A stretch of DNA of 5,356 bases from positions 1-5,356 of the forward strand of contig JAEWZS010000251.1 in the NCBI GenBank assembly GCA_023458355.1, given 5' to 3'. The notes under the pieces were generated by a model. The model saw nothing but the letters and a program-made list of their open reading frames with translations, was not told the DNA's origin and searched no databases. Both the position numbers and the translations under genes were made by a program. This document shows positions 4,938 through 5,356 of this stretch, one piece after another. The DNA is from Bacillota bacterium (GTDB lineage Bacteria; Bacillota; Clostridia; Christensenellales; CAG-138). Within the stretch, counting starts at the first letter, position 1, and each line of letters begins with the position of its first letter.

Positions 4938-5356
4938 TTACTTTTCCCTCGTATTTTTGCCCCGACGTATACACAAGGAAAGAACTGCGCTCGCCGCTGC
5001 AAGAGCAATAAGGAGCACGCCCGGCTGCCACGACGGTGTGTCGCCTGTGTTCGGGACTGTCGCGCCAAACTTATACAGCAGCACCACAAACGGTGACAGG
5101 CTCGTTACCTCAAAGGATACCATGCCGTTTTGTACAATCGCGGTATAGCGCTCGAGCGTTCCGTTTTTATCGTGCAATATTATGACGGTTCGTCCGTTGT
5201 ACTCGGCATCAATGGGCAGTGTTAACGTAAGCTTACCGTTGAAGCCTGTCGAAAGCTTGATGTCCTTCGCCAGGAGCACCACGGTGTCATCTCTGCCCAT
5301 TTCCTTGCGGATGGCATCAGCCGCTTCATTTTTGCCTTTAGCGGGCAGGCTAAGCT
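4938..5356 (-). CDS. C-terminal part of a sortase-anchored surface protein
   Basis: The last 138 complete codons of a gene that continues past the right edge are visible; no start is needed inside the window. The fragment begins LSLPAKGKNEAADAIRKEM and runs into a beta-rich segment (KLTLTLPIDAEYNG, then TVIILHDKNGTLERYTA and VSFEVTSLSPFVVL). This resembles the end modules seen just before the anchor in many clostridial surface proteins. The cell-wall sorting signal follows: VPNTG at 5043-5057 then D, a short spacer, a hydrophobic helix (VLLIALAAASAVLSLCI) and the basic tail RRGKNTREK. The motif is a PxTG variant of LPxTG, so a housekeeping or specialised sortase should cleave between Thr and Gly and attach the protein to the cell wall. 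What the missing N-terminal part does (adhesion, enzyme or other) cannot be told. It is convergent with the lyase gene and shares its terminator. Confidence 0.85.
   Translation of the reverse strand, partial: LSLPAKGKNEAADAIRKEMGRDDTVVLLAKDIKLSTGFNGKLTLTLPIDAEYNGRTVIILHDKNGTLERYTAIVQNGMVSFEVTSLSPFVVLLYKFGATVPNTGDTPSWQPGVLLIALAAASAVLSLCIRRGKNTREK

Noticed and set aside
4857..5148. Forward-strand open frames of about 77-79 codons (4857-5096 and 4915-5148)
   Set aside because: They overlap the terminator and the antisense side of the sortase-anchored protein, and have no ribosome binding site or protein-like features.

Overview
The window looks like chromosome of a low-to-moderate-GC Gram-positive anaerobe of the class Clostridia, perhaps an Oscillospiraceae/Ruminococcaceae-type gut bacterium. 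This is an inference from four things: strong GGAGG-type ribosome binding sites, lipobox lipoproteins, a C-terminal PNTGD-type sortase anchor, and a methionine gamma-lyase-like enzyme. No rRNA, tRNA, CRISPR array, transposase or recognisable phage gene was seen.

Left part (1-1760): A short reverse-strand open frame runs off the left edge; its beginning faintly resembles the start of a response regulator. It is followed by an AT-rich gap containing a full-consensus housekeeping promoter (TTGACA, 17 bp, TATAAT). Downstream lie two tandem paralogous lipoprotein genes (320-988 and 1044-1688). They were clearly made by duplication of a unit of about 720 bp that includes the ribosome binding site and the 3' flank. 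Their function is unknown.

Middle part (1760-3600): Two genes lie on the reverse strand. One encodes a small acidic protein of unknown function (119 aa). The other encodes a LysR-type transcriptional regulator (328 aa). The regulator is divergent from the enzyme gene to its right. The shared 333-bp gap holds a good promoter for the regulator, a plausible promoter for the enzyme, and three inverted repeats spaced about 38-41 bp apart that could be regulator sites.

Right part (3601-5356): A complete 399-aa PLP-dependent enzyme of the Cys/Met metabolism family has the residue signature of methionine gamma-lyase, which converts L-methionine to methanethiol, 2-oxobutyrate and ammonia. It ends at a strong hairpin terminator that also faces the 3' end of a convergent gene. 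That gene is the C-terminal part of a sortase-anchored surface protein cut by the right window edge.

The one clear functional unit is the divergent LysR/methionine gamma-lyase pair, where the regulator probably controls sulfur amino acid breakdown. The tandem lipoprotein family is the least explained part. I did not find convincing evidence of a wholly new system.
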